Shown here in pieces: positions 1-7,626 of a DNA stretch of 55,958 nucleotides. The notes under the pieces are model-generated. The model saw only the letters and a list, made by a program, of their open reading frames with translations, did no database searches and was not told where the DNA came from. Position numbers and translations under genes: made by a program. Every line of letters starts with the position of its first letter. The stretch's first letter is position 1. This DNA comes from Acidobacteriota bacterium. Its GTDB lineage: Bacteria > Acidobacteriota > Terriglobia > Acidiferrales > UBA7541. Location: assembly GCA_013289695.1 (NCBI GenBank), contig JABCZK010000031.1, forward strand, positions 1-55,958, given 5' to 3'.

Positions 1-790
1 TCAGGACGTCCACGGATTCCAGACAGATGTCCACGATACTGGGGCTCGGCTTCAGTTCGCCATCGCGCAGGCGGCCAATCAAATCCTCGACGCGATGCGC
101 GACCGCCGAGAGGCGATGCAATCCGACTTGCGCTGCGGAGCCTTTTACCGTGTGCATGGAACGGAACAGGCGGTTGATGTCCTCGGCGTTGGGATTGGCT
201 TCTAGCGCGAGCAAGCATTCGGTGACGGCTTGGAGGTGTTCCTCGGCTTCGGGAACGAAGAATTCCAGGACCTCGGCCGGGACGTCGCTGTCCTGCGGCA
301 TATGGTCAACATATGAGTAAGTGGGCTGCGCATCGGCAGAAGGTTCTTCGGCGGCGACTTGTGCGGCGGCTTCGCGTGCAGCGCGCGATGCAGGCGGCGC
401 CGGAAACGCGAATGAATAGCGCTGCTTGAAGGCGAGGATGTCACCTTCGGTTTCGCTGCCGCTGGAACTGATTTGCAGCAGATCGAATTCGAGAACGGAG
501 ATGGCGTCGGAAATAAATTCAGTGAGCGGGCCGTGCATGTCCGCGGTGAGCGTGGCATTCATGGCGTAGTGAAAGATGTGGGCCATTTTCGCGGCGACTT
601 CGGAAAATTGCGGGAAGCCGTAGCTGGCGGAAGTGCCGGCGAGAGTGTGCGCGGCGATATACAGTTTTTCGAGATCCTCGGGCCTAGTCTGCGGCTCCTG
701 CAACATGCCGGAATATTCCCGCAGGTACTGGAGGTTTTCGGAAGCCTCCTGGAGGAAGAGCTCGACGGATTCCTGATTGGGCCCGTTCAC
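1..790 (-). CDS. Multi-Hpt CheA/ChpA-like chemosensory histidine kinase, N-terminal part (runs off the left edge)
   Basis: This is the N-terminal 263 residues of a CheA-type kinase with tandem Hpt domains; the 3' end lies outside the window. The GTG start at 790-788 overlaps the TGA stop of the upstream cheR. The first Hpt has HTLAG near residues 48-52: the phosphorylatable His is present, but the Lys of the usual HxxKG is Ala. An acidic/Ala-rich linker (about 105-170) follows. The second Hpt has a canonical HTVKG near residue 213. Several Hpt domains at the N-terminus, together with the cheY-cheW-mcp-cheR order just upstream, resemble ChpA of type IV pilus (Pil-Chp) chemosensory systems. In those systems the kinase phosphorylates PilG/PilH-type CheY proteins at the membrane array. 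The catalytic and CheW-like domains are expected beyond position 1 but are not seen. Confidence 0.85.
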   Translation of the reverse strand, partial: MNGPNQESVELFLQEASENLQYLREYSGMLQEPQTRPEDLEKLYIAAHTLAGTSASYGFPQFSEVAAKMAHIFHYAMNATLTADMHGPLTEFISDAISVLEFDLLQISSSGSETEGDILAFKQRYSFAFPAPPASRAAREAAAQVAAEEPSADAQPTYSYVDHMPQDSDVPAEVLEFFVPEAEEHLQAVTECLLALEANPNAEDINRLFRSMHTVKGSAAQVGLHRLSAVAHRVEDLIGRLRDGELKPSPSIVDICLESVDVL

Positions 791-1671
791 AGGCGTTCCT
801 CCACCAGCACAGATGCGGCACGCGATTCAGCGGCGACCGGCTTGCGATAAATGCGGCAATCGCCGATCACCAGAGATTCAAATTTCATGGGCACGTTGGA
901 AAGCGTTTCCGAGTGACCCAAAAGAAAATATCCGCCCGGTTCGAGGGCGTCGTAAAAGCGCCGGAGAATCGCGAGGCGGCGTTCCTCGGAAAAATACATC
1001 AGCACGTTCATGCAGAAGATGCAGTCCAGCTTGCCGACGTACACCGGCTCGACCAGATTCATTTGCGCGAACGAAATCATTTTTCTTATGCGCGGCTTGA
1101 TCTGAAAGCCGTGCTTGGTGTTCGCAAAGTGGGCATCCACCTGGCCCAGCGAGACATCTTGCAGGCTGCGTTTGCTGTACAGGCCGCGTTCGGCATGGCG
1201 CAGCGCGCGGCGACTGATGTCCGTCGCGAGAATTTCGATTTCCCAGGCTTCCACAAATTTCAGCGCGTCGCACAGGGTGATGGCGATGGAGTAGGCCTCT
1301 TCCCCGGTGGAACAACCCGCGCTCCAGATGCGCAGCGTGCGCGGATTCTGCCAAAATTTGCGTTCCTGCATCTCCGGCAAAATGCGTTTTTCCAGCGCGT
1401 CATAGACGGCCGGATAACGAAAGAAAGATGTTTCCTGCGTCAGCAGCCGCTCCAGCAGGGCTTCATATTCCGTGCTGGAACTTTTCACTTGCTCGTACAG
1501 CTCCGCGCCGCCAGCCAGTTCTTTTTCCTCGATGTATTCGCGAATGCGGGTGGAGAAGAACCGCTCGCGCGACGCATCGAAAAGAATGGCCGAGCGCTGC
1601 TCGATCAGCGTGCGGATATCATCGAGTTCGGACTCGCTGAGCTTCGTCGTCGTTGCTGGATGTGGTTTCAT
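787..1671 (-). CDS. cheR: Chemoreceptor glutamate methyltransferase (CheR/PilK)
   Basis: The 294-aa cytoplasmic enzyme transfers methyl groups from S-adenosylmethionine to receptor glutamates. A helical CheR N-domain covers roughly residues 10-85 and includes TQETSFFR. The Rossmann methyltransferase domain follows, with the SAM-binding SAGCSTGEEAYS near 117-128, ATDIS near 150, and CMNVLMYF near 223 where most CheRs have CRNVLIYF. Length is normal for the family. It starts 55 bp after the mcp stop and its own stop overlaps the start of the cheA-like gene, so translational coupling is likely. Gene order makes it the PilK equivalent of a Pil-Chp-like array. It is clearly distinct from the second CheR at 14747-15652. 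Confidence 0.95.
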   Translation of the reverse strand: MKPHPATTTKLSESELDDIRTLIEQRSAILFDASRERFFSTRIREYIEEKELAGGAELYEQVKSSSTEYEALLERLLTQETSFFRYPAVYDALEKRILPEMQERKFWQNPRTLRIWSAGCSTGEEAYSIAITLCDALKFVEAWEIEILATDISRRALRHAERGLYSKRSLQDVSLGQVDAHFANTKHGFQIKPRIRKMISFAQMNLVEPVYVGKLDCIFCMNVLMYFSEERRLAILRRFYDALEPGGYFLLGHSETLSNVPMKFESLVIGDCRIYRKPVAAESRAASVLVEERL

Positions 1672-1726
1672 GTTCGGCGCACGTTCGGGGCCGGCAGGCT
1701 TCGCCGGCGCCAGGAATCACTGCGAC

Positions 1727-3166
1727 CTAACGATGCGCACCCACGGGCGCGGCCGGCCGCGCTTCTTCCGGCGCTTCACCCGCGCGACCGGAACGGAATT
1801 GCGCGAGCGCTTCATTCAATTGTTCCGAGAGCTTGACCATGTTGCCGACGGTGGAAGCGGTCTGGCGTGCGCCCTGAGTGGTCTGGCGCGTGATGCCGGA
1901 AATGATTTGCATCGCGTTGGCCACGCCTTCCGTGCCGCGCACCTGCTGCTTCGAGGCCAGGGAGATTTCCTGAACGAGTTCGGCCGACTGGCGCACGACG
2001 CTGGAAATTGCTTCGAGCGCTTTACCGGCTTGATCGGCGAGGCCTGCACCGACTTCCACTTCGCGGGTGCCGTCTTCCATGACGACAACGGCTTCGTTTG
2101 TTTCGGCCTGAATCGCTTTGATGAGCGCGGCGATGTCCTTAGTGGCGCTACGAGAGTGCTCGGCGAGTTTGCGGACTTCGTCGGCGACGACGGCGAAACC
2201 GCGGCCGGCATCTCCGGCGCGGGCGGCTTCAATCGCCGCGTTCAGCGCGAGCAAGTTGGTCTGTTCGGTGATGTCGTTAATCACGTTGATGATTTCAGAA
2301 ATTTCTAGTGAGCGATCGCCGAGAGATTTGATTTTCTTGGCGGTGGCTTGCACGGAGGCGCGGATGCGCTGCATGCCTTCGAGCGTATCGCGCACGGCGC
2401 GGTTGCCTTGTTCGGCGGCATCGAGCGCGCGGCGTGCGGCTTCGGCGCTGGCTTCCGCGTTGTTGGACACCTGTTTCATCGAGACGGTGAGCTCTTCGAC
2501 GGCGGAAGAGGTGTTGGTGATTTCCTGGTCTTGCTGCGTGGCTCCGGCGGTCATATCGTCCGCCGCATCGAGAATCTGGTTGGCGCTGCCGCTGACGTCC
2601 ACGGCGGCCTTGCGGACGCGCTCGAGAACTTTGGTGAAGTTGTCGAGCATGAAGTTCACGGAGTCCACGACGTTGCCGAGGGCGTCGTTGGTGACTTTGC
2701 CGCGAATGGTCAAGTCGCCGCGGGCGACTTGATTGATGGTGTTTAACAGGTCGGTGATGCTGCGTTGCAGGGAGTCCTGGGCCTGTTGATTGGTGACGGC
2801 ATGGGCGACTTTGGCGGCGCTGCGATTGAAATTTTCGGCGATGAAACCGAACTCGTCGTTGGAATTGATTTCGGCGCGGGCGCGCACGTCGCCAGAGACT
2901 ACCCGCTCGGAGAATTTCGCGAGCTCGTCCACGGGAGTGAGGACGCGCTTGCTGAGCACGTAGACGATGGAGATCACGGCGATGAGCGCGAGCACGGCTG
3001 CGGCGAATAGCGCGCCATTGGCACCGCCGGGGATCGCGGCGGCGTCCGCAGCGGCCTGACCGGCAGAATGGGCGCCTGCGTAGTAGGAAAAACCCACGGA
3101 GGCGAACAGCAACAGTGCGACCCAGAAAACCAGCAGCCAGACTGTGGAACTCAAACGAGCTTTCAT
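1727..3166 (-). CDS. Methyl-accepting chemotaxis protein, PilJ-like
   Basis: This 479-aa membrane receptor has a first TM segment at about residues 8-27, a very short periplasmic loop, a second TM at about 45-68, two HAMP-like segments (about 70-120 and 125-180), and a long coiled-coil signalling domain. The highly conserved hairpin tip is [19 protein letters not shown], followed by [16 protein letters not shown]. The tiny periplasmic loop means any ligand must be sensed at or in the membrane or by a partner, or input may be cytoplasmic. I chose the ATG at 3166 because GGAGGA sits a few bases upstream; an in-frame start at 3199 adds 11 residues that do not look like signal sequence. No C-terminal CheR-binding pentapeptide is visible. 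It lies between cheW and cheR, as pilJ does in pil-chp clusters. Confidence 0.93.
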   Translation of the reverse strand: MKARLSSTVWLLVFWVALLLFASVGFSYYAGAHSAGQAAADAAAIPGGANGALFAAAVLALIAVISIVYVLSKRVLTPVDELAKFSERVVSGDVRARAEINSNDEFGFIAENFNRSAAKVAHAVTNQQAQDSLQRSITDLLNTINQVARGDLTIRGKVTNDALGNVVDSVNFMLDNFTKVLERVRKAAVDVSGSANQILDAADDMTAGATQQDQEITNTSSAVEELTVSMKQVSNNAEASAEAARRALDAAEQGNRAVRDTLEGMQRIRASVQATAKKIKSLGDRSLEISEIINVINDITEQTNLLALNAAIEAARAGDAGRGFAVVADEVRKLAEHSRSATKDIAALIKAIQAETNEAVVVMEDGTREVEVGAGLADQAGKALEAISSVVRQSAELVQEISLASKQQVRGTEGVANAMQIISGITRQTTQGARQTASTVGNMVKLSEQLNEALAQFRSGRAGEAPEEARPAAPVGAHR

Positions 3167-3284
3167 GACTTCCTCCCAAGAACTTGTGCGCCCAATCACG
3201 ACGCCGACCCGTGATGCGGAACGGAAAGTGCGCGCGGCCTAGAAACTTGTGACCCCAGAACTTCTTGCCTATTCCAATTTCGAT

Positions 3285-3350
3285 CGCCCAGCTAAAGCTG
3301 GCCGCTACAACGTCAAAAGCAACGGCAAAGGCAACGCCAAACCTTAAATT
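3285..3350 (+). repeat. Intergenic palindromic repeat, copy 1 (module A)
   Basis: The core is CCAGCT-AA-AGCTGG at 3288-3301, followed by CCGCTACAA and a run based on GTCAAAAGCAACGGCAAAGG. It sits in the 177-bp gap between the cheW stop and the mcp start and reaches the cheW stop. It reads on the plus strand although both neighbours are on the minus strand. The same module recurs at 5106, 7330, 19902 and 49794. Confidence 0.75.
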
Positions 3351-3883
3351 ACCGGCACTGGAAAAACGTCGACGAGGCGGCGCAAGTCAACCACCAGCGC
3401 CAGGCGGTCGTCATGCCGCAACATGCCGCGGCAGTGCGGCACGTCGGCGGGCGCTTGATCGAGTAGCGCCTCTTCGGTGGCGGAAAATGTGCCGATCACT
3501 TCATCGGCGGCAATTCCCAGCCGCAAGTCTTCCCTGTGCGCGTCGCCTTTCAAGAGCGCGACCACTACGTGCTTCGGCAGAAGGCCGGGGCGGCGGCCTT
3601 CGGTGAAGGCGATGTCAATCAGCGGAACGATGGTGCCGCGCAGATTGAACACTCCCATGAGAAACGCGGGGGTGAGCGGAATGCGCGTGACGATGGGCCA
3701 GTCCACCACCTCTTCCACTTCGAGCACTGAAAAACAAAAACGTTCGCGTCCGGCGCGGAACACGCAGTATTGGCGCTCGGGAAGGCGCTCCTCGGAAAAA
3801 ACTTCGCTTTCGAGGAATGCGCCGCCATCGAGTTCAACGGCATGCGCAGCGTTTTCGCGCTCGACTTCGCGTTCAGCCGGCAT
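3344..3883 (-). CDS. cheW: CheW-like coupling protein (PilI-like)
   Basis: The 179-aa soluble scaffold links the chemoreceptor to the CheA-type kinase. An N-terminal extension of about 35 residues precedes a single CheW domain: YCVFRAGRERFCFSV, then VVDWPIVTRIP and the family hallmark GVFNLRGTIVPLIDI near residues 90-105. The start codon overlaps the cheY stop by one base (TGATG), so the two are translationally coupled. It is followed by a repeat-containing gap and the PilJ-like receptor. The order is that of pilI in type IV pilus chemosensory clusters. Confidence 0.93.
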   Translation of the reverse strand: MPAEREVERENAAHAVELDGGAFLESEVFSEERLPERQYCVFRAGRERFCFSVLEVEEVVDWPIVTRIPLTPAFLMGVFNLRGTIVPLIDIAFTEGRRPGLLPKHVVVALLKGDAHREDLRLGIAADEVIGTFSATEEALLDQAPADVPHCRGMLRHDDRLALVVDLRRLVDVFPVPVI

Positions 3884-4245
3884 CAGGCAAACCTTTTTAC
3901 CGCGTTCAACAGTTCATCCGGAGTGAAAGGCTTGGCGACGTAGCCATTTGCGCCCTGCTGTTCGCCCCAGTAGCGATCGCTGGGGGCGGTTTTCGAGGTA
4001 ACCAGAATCACCGGAATATTCGAGTAGGTCTGCTGGCTCTTCAGATCGCGGCAGGCCTGGAAGCCGTTGCGGCGCGGCATGACCACATCGAGCAGGATGA
4101 CGTTGGGCCGCTCTTCTTCGATGGCCTCTTCGATTCTGGTGGGATCGGAAATTCCCACGGACTGAAATCCGCCTTGCTGCAGCATGGACTGCATGAGGTG
4201 GAGTTCGGCCTGGGAATCGTCCACGATCAGAACTTTCTTCGACAT
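3883..4245 (-). CDS. CheY-type response regulator (PilG/PilH-like)
   Basis: This is a stand-alone 120-aa receiver domain. The acidic pair is VDD at 8-10, the phosphoacceptor is D53 in LLDVVMP, and the conserved Lys is in YVAKPF. The segment DRYWGEQQGANGY resembles the 'DR-W-QGA' stretch of PilH-type regulators (recalled family feature). The ATG at 4245 follows GGAGG on the transcript; a longer in-frame start at 4335 adds Cys-rich residues with no domain character. The stop overlaps the cheW start. Likely role: phosphorylated output or phosphate sink of the neighbouring multi-Hpt CheA. No output domain is present. Confidence 0.93.
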   Translation of the reverse strand: MSKKVLIVDDSQAELHLMQSMLQQGGFQSVGISDPTRIEEAIEEERPNVILLDVVMPRRNGFQACRDLKSQQTYSNIPVILVTSKTAPSDRYWGEQQGANGYVAKPFTPDELLNAVKRFA

Positions 4246-4370
4246 CGGCAGACCTCCACAGAAATACCCGCAGATAGAAATGCAAGTGCAAGACCATGTG
4301 CGGAGCGTATTTCGCGTTCTGCGACTAGATTGCAACAGCTTTGCTTTTCAGCTGGTTACGCGGCGTGGCG

Positions 4371-5063
4371 CTACCTCGCGAGGCCAGCTGGGGAAATTTG
4401 CGACATGCTGTTTGTCTCAGCTTGAGATTCTTTCTCACCAGCGCGCATTTCAGCGGCTACGGATGAGAAACGCTGCATGATTTCGTTGAGGCGCAGCGCC
4501 ATGGTGTGAATGGTGCGGATTTGTTCGCGCGCGTCCGGATGAATCGGCCGGGGATCTAGAAGCAGGAGGTCAGCGTTGCCGAGGACCGAGGTTAATGCAT
4601 TGTTTACACTGGGGCGCATATCGAGCATGTAACGGCCGAGGGTCGCGTTGCGTTGTATTTCGGCGGAGACGCGCTCGGCGCGTTGGGCGCGCGCGGTGGC
4701 GGCGGCGCGGCGCAGCGCTTCTCCGGCGACGAGAATTAGAGTGCCGATCCAACCGTCTTCGCGCGGGATTATTAGGACGTGCGGATGTTCGCTTGCGAGC
4801 TGCGACACATCGCGCGATTCTGTGGAGACGTAGATGGCTGCGGCGGCGGGAATTGAGTTGAGCGCGCAAAGGATCGCGCCGATTTTATTGTTGCGAACGG
4901 GGCCGACGATGACGAGGTTGTAGCCGTCGGCTGTTGAGGCTTGCCAGACGTCGCTCGTCGTGAGGGTGATCTCCGGGACGCGGCGTTCGGCTTGCCAACG
5001 AGCGGCAACGGTGCGCGCGAATTCAGTGTCGTCCGAGACGATCAGGACGCTGGAGTGAGTCAA
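4371..5063 (-). CDS. Degenerate receiver plus DHp-like protein (pseudo two-component)
   Basis: About 230 aa, cytoplasmic. Residues 1-115 have a receiver-like fold pattern (SVLIVSDDTEFAR) but lack the phosphoacceptor Asp: the expected strand reads LVIVGPV, and the conserved Lys-Pro region reads LIIPRED. The C-terminal helices resemble a HisKA/DHp dimerisation domain (NNALTSVLGNADLLL). The His that normally sits three residues before the Asn pair is Pro (PSVNN), and no ATPase domain follows. It therefore looks unable to take part in phosphotransfer and may be a scaffold or dimerisation partner. I prefer the TTG at 5063, preceded by GGGGGAA and giving MTHSSVLIV; an earlier in-frame TTG at 5099 falls inside a repeat. 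It lies 125 bp upstream of cheY in the same direction. Confidence 0.7.
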   Translation of the reverse strand: MTHSSVLIVSDDTEFARTVAARWQAERRVPEITLTTSDVWQASTADGYNLVIVGPVRNNKIGAILCALNSIPAAAAIYVSTESRDVSQLASEHPHVLIIPREDGWIGTLILVAGEALRRAAATARAQRAERVSAEIQRNATLGRYMLDMRPSVNNALTSVLGNADLLLLDPRPIHPDAREQIRTIHTMALRLNEIMQRFSSVAAEMRAGEKESQAETNSMSQISPAGLAR

Positions 5064-5084
5064 GAGATTTCCCCCAAGCAAAGT

Positions 5085-5215
5085 CAAAAGCGACGGCAAC
5101 TGCGCCCAGCTGAAGCTGGCCGCTACAGAAGCAAGACCAACGACGACAACTGCCCGGTCCCGCGCAGCGAGATCTCAGGATGAATCGTCCTGTGGGGCGA
5201 TTCACGAAGGCAAAG
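5085..5215 (+). repeat. Intergenic palindromic repeat, copy 2 (modules A and C)
   Basis: Module A core CCAGCT-GA-AGCTGG lies at 5106-5119, followed by CCGCTACAGA. Module C, an inverted repeat based on TGAATCGTCC / GGGCGATTCA, lies at 5179-5202 with one mismatch. The copy fills the 169-bp gap between two minus-strand genes and again reads on the plus strand. Confidence 0.75.
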
Positions 5216-5232
5216 TCAACGGCAAACGCGAA

Positions 5233-6816
5233 TCAGGGCTGCACTTTTTCGGCTTCTTCGATGAACGAAAGCAGCCGCTTGGTGCTGATGCCGAGATTTA
5301 CCGCGGCTTCAGTGTTCTTGGCGCGCTTGGCTTGCTCGACGCGGCCCTGGAAATAGGAAACTTCGGCTTTCGCTAGCGTGAGAGCGGATGCCAGCTGGCT
5401 CAGGTCGCCGGAACGTTTGCGCTCGTCGGTAGCGACGGCGAGCAGGGCGCGAGCCACAACGGCACGGCGCAGATCCTCAGCTTCCTGATTGCCTTCGGCG
5501 ACGAACGCGGCAACTTCCCAGGAAGAAAGCAGGACCTTGGTGTTCTGCAAGACGATGGTGGACATGGAACGTCCGCGAGTGGGCGGCTCGGCGATCAGTT
5601 GCTCCCAGATTGATTCCAGACACTTCTCTTTGTCGAGCGGGCCGGCTGGCGGTGCCGGAGGGTCGGCGGCCGGCTTGTCGGCGCTTGCGGTGGCATTCGT
5701 TGATTTAGCCGGAGCAGATTTCTCTGCCGGAGTTGCGGTGGATTGTTTCGCTGCCGAAGCATTTGTTGCAGACGCCCGGGGCGCAGCCGCACTTGGTGCA
5801 AGCGGCTCCGCGGGCTGGGACGATTGATCCACGGTTGAACGTTCGTCGGGTTGCCGCGATTCCGGGCTGGCGGCTGGCGATGGCGCGCCGGATCGGCCGC
5901 GCGTTAGGGCCTCTTCGAGATCAGCGCGCAAGGCTAGGAGCTGTTCGAAGGCATGCGTGACGGACGTTGCGGTGTAGTCCTTATGAAAGGGCTGTTTCCA
6001 ATTCTCGCAGTAGTAGCGCAGCCGCGCGGTGGTTTCCGCTGCAGAAAAACCGGCGCGACGGCAGTCCACGGTCTTCACGCCATTGGCGTCGAGAGTTTCG
6101 GCAGCCTGGCGCACGGCGCTCAAGTCCGCGTGCAACATGCGGATGAAGGCGCGGCGGAGAAGAAAGTTGAAGCGGCAGAAAGCCACCAGCGCGGCAGGAT
6201 CGTAGAACATGGCGCCGGCGGATTCTTTTACCAAGCGGCCTTGTTCGAGGAGGCCGAGTTCCATCATGTCGCGCAAACTCTCGCAGTGCGCGACCTTGTC
6301 GAGAATTTGATCCAGCGGCGCGCACCATTCCAGGCGCGTGGCGTCGGCTGCGTTCAGCGCCGGCTGCAAGACCTCCGCGACGTCTTCGAGGTGAATTTCC
6401 TTGCGATACAGCTCTTCGGGCGCGCAGAGAGCGAAATACTGCACGAGGAGCAAATCAATTTTGTCGCGGTCGGCAGTGGTCTTTTCCTGCTTGCGCAATT
6501 GGCGCTGGAGAAAGGCGCGCAGATTTTGTTCGCTGGCGTTCAGGGTTTCCGGGGGGAGCTGGCGGATTTGAAACGCGCGGACGCGAGCGTCAATTCCGTC
6601 GAACCATTTCAAATCGCTGTCGAAAACTTCGCGCGTGGGACGCTGTGGGGGCAATTCCCCGGCGGGATGCGGCAGCGGGCCAAAATTAAATTGGGTGGCG
6701 AGAGCGGCGTACAGCGGATAGGCGTTGCGCGCTTCGGACCATTGCGCGACAAAATCCGCGAAGGCTGCTTGCGCTGCCGGCGGCTTCGACGTAGTCACGT
6801 CTGATTTGGAGGTCAT
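5233..6816 (-). CDS. Conserved-looking protein of unknown function in chemosensory locus
   Basis: I do not recognise this 527-aa protein. No signal peptide or TM segment is visible, so it is probably cytoplasmic. Residues 1-300 form a mostly alpha-helical domain rich in Leu/Ala/Arg with scattered Trp and Tyr (for example ARNAYPLYAAL near 30, YYCENWKQPFHKDY near 275). A low-complexity Ala/Ser/Pro/Thr/Lys linker follows (about 305-400). The C-terminal helical region (about 400-527) contains KVLLSSWEVAAFVAEGNQEAEDLRRAV and ends in a coiled-coil-like stretch. Its ATG overlaps the stop of the PilZ-like gene by four bases (ATGA), so the two are co-translated. It ends just before a repeat and then the degenerate receiver gene. 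Context suggests an accessory part of the pilus-type chemosensory system, but that is inference only. Confidence 0.75.
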   Translation of the reverse strand: MTSKSDVTTSKPPAAQAAFADFVAQWSEARNAYPLYAALATQFNFGPLPHPAGELPPQRPTREVFDSDLKWFDGIDARVRAFQIRQLPPETLNASEQNLRAFLQRQLRKQEKTTADRDKIDLLLVQYFALCAPEELYRKEIHLEDVAEVLQPALNAADATRLEWCAPLDQILDKVAHCESLRDMMELGLLEQGRLVKESAGAMFYDPAALVAFCRFNFLLRRAFIRMLHADLSAVRQAAETLDANGVKTVDCRRAGFSAAETTARLRYYCENWKQPFHKDYTATSVTHAFEQLLALRADLEEALTRGRSGAPSPAASPESRQPDERSTVDQSSQPAEPLAPSAAAPRASATNASAAKQSTATPAEKSAPAKSTNATASADKPAADPPAPPAGPLDKEKCLESIWEQLIAEPPTRGRSMSTIVLQNTKVLLSSWEVAAFVAEGNQEAEDLRRAVVARALLAVATDERKRSGDLSQLASALTLAKAEVSYFQGRVEQAKRAKNTEAAVNLGISTKRLLSFIEEAEKVQP

Positions 6817-7163
6817 CGTTTTATGATCCAGTTGCCCACTTCTCCCACGAACCGGGCAGCGACGGCCTTTCTTCCGTCGTGATAGCGCACGGCGACGACC
6901 GTTGCGCGCGCATCGAGCGAACCATCGGAATTGAGCACGCGCACGCCATCTTCAAATTCCAGCGGGAGCGTGGAAGCGAACAGAACTTCCTGCGCGGTTC
7001 CGAATTCGATTACGGTTTGCTCCTGCAGGGGGCGGCGCGCGGTGGCCAGCGTGACGACGCGCACGGGGATTCTCATGGGCGAGGCGCTGGGAAATAGTTG
7101 CGACAATTTTTCGACGCACGATTGTGTGGCTTCAGCCGTGTCTATTGCGGCTTCACTGATCAC
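6813..7163 (-). CDS. Small PilZ-like domain protein
   Basis: About 116 aa, soluble. The N-terminal 40 residues form one helix; the remainder is beta-rich with the pattern of a degenerate PilZ barrel (RIPVRVVTLATARRP, EVLFASTLPLEFEDGVRV, ATVVAVRYHDGRKAVAARF). The canonical c-di-GMP motifs RxxxR and D/NxSxxG are not convincingly present, so ligand binding is doubtful. I favour the GTG at 7163, which has AGGGGG a few bases upstream; the in-frame start at 7289 lies within repeat sequence and would add 42 unlikely residues. Its stop overlaps the start of the 527-aa gene. It is the promoter-proximal gene of the minus-strand chemosensory run, consistent with a link to surface motility, though no pilus genes are in the window. 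Confidence 0.6.
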   Translation of the reverse strand: MISEAAIDTAEATQSCVEKLSQLFPSASPMRIPVRVVTLATARRPLQEQTVIEFGTAQEVLFASTLPLEFEDGVRVLNSDGSLDARATVVAVRYHDGRKAVAARFVGEVGNWIIKR

Positions 7164-7189
7164 GGAACCCCCTGGGCGTTTCAGACTGC

Positions 7190-7410
7190 AAAAAAAAACA
7201 AAAGCAACGGCTGCCCGGCGCGATGAAGCCGAACCGGCCGCTACAGATTCAAAAACCAGTGCAACGGCGCCGACCAAGTCAGAGACCAAAGAGCCGGCGG
7301 GACGCCGGCGCTAGCAAAGTCAAAGGCGCCCAGCTAAAGCTGGCGGCTGCCCATCGATCCCGCACGACGGGATCTCAGGGTGAATCGCCCAGTCGGGCGA
7401 TTCACGCGCA
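7190..7410 (+). repeat. Intergenic palindromic repeat, copy 3 (modules A and C, fullest copy)
   Basis: A diverged first unit (7200-7245) ends in GGCCGCTACAG. A canonical module A (CCAGCT-AA-AGCTGG) lies at 7330-7343. Then come GATCCCG / CGGGATC arms (7356-7374) and module C, with perfect 10-bp arms TGAATCGCCC / GGGCGATTCA around a 4-nt loop (7381-7404). As RNA both module C and the 7-bp hairpin would fold stably on either strand. Confidence 0.8.
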
Positions 7411-7446
7411 ATAGTAGCGGACGCAGAAAGAAGTCCGGGGAGATGA

Positions 7447-7463
7447 TTGCACGAAGGCGGCCA
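7447..7463 (-). promoter_or_regulatory. Candidate sigma-54 (-24/-12) promoter for the left chemosensory locus
   Basis: Read on the minus strand the sequence is TGGCCG-CCTTC-GTGCAA. The invariant GG and GC are exactly 10 bp apart, as required; the -24 box matches TGGC of TGGCAC, and the -12 box matches TGCA of TTGCA. The transcript would start near 7436 and run through repeat copy 3 to the PilZ-like gene at 7163. The boxes are weaker than those at 11696. Confidence 0.35.
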
Positions 7464-7626
7464 AAGGAGGACGGCGGGGTAGGCCGTTAAGTGGTTGTTT
7501 TTACGGTGGTTACGAATTGATGGTTGGAGCTTGGGTCTTGGAGGTGTCTCAGGGTGATACAGATGCGTCTCAGGGATGCGGTGCGAACCCGAACGCGGAA
7601 CGAACCCGGTTCGCTGCAGTTTCCTT

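Larger units (their letters stand above)
7164..7626. other. 463-bp intergenic region: repeat copy 3 and promoter region of the left chemosensory locus
   Basis: It lies between the start of the PilZ-like gene (7163) and the end of the sigma-54 activator gene (7627), both minus strand. The left half holds repeat copy 3. The right half has a -24/-12-like sequence on the minus strand (7447-7463) and a duplicated GTCTCAGGG (about 7547 and 7567). I see no plausible gene here. Confidence 0.6.

Noticed and set aside
7190..7410. CRISPR-like repeated hairpins
   Set aside because: The units are not regularly spaced and the spacers are themselves repetitive; no cas genes in the window.
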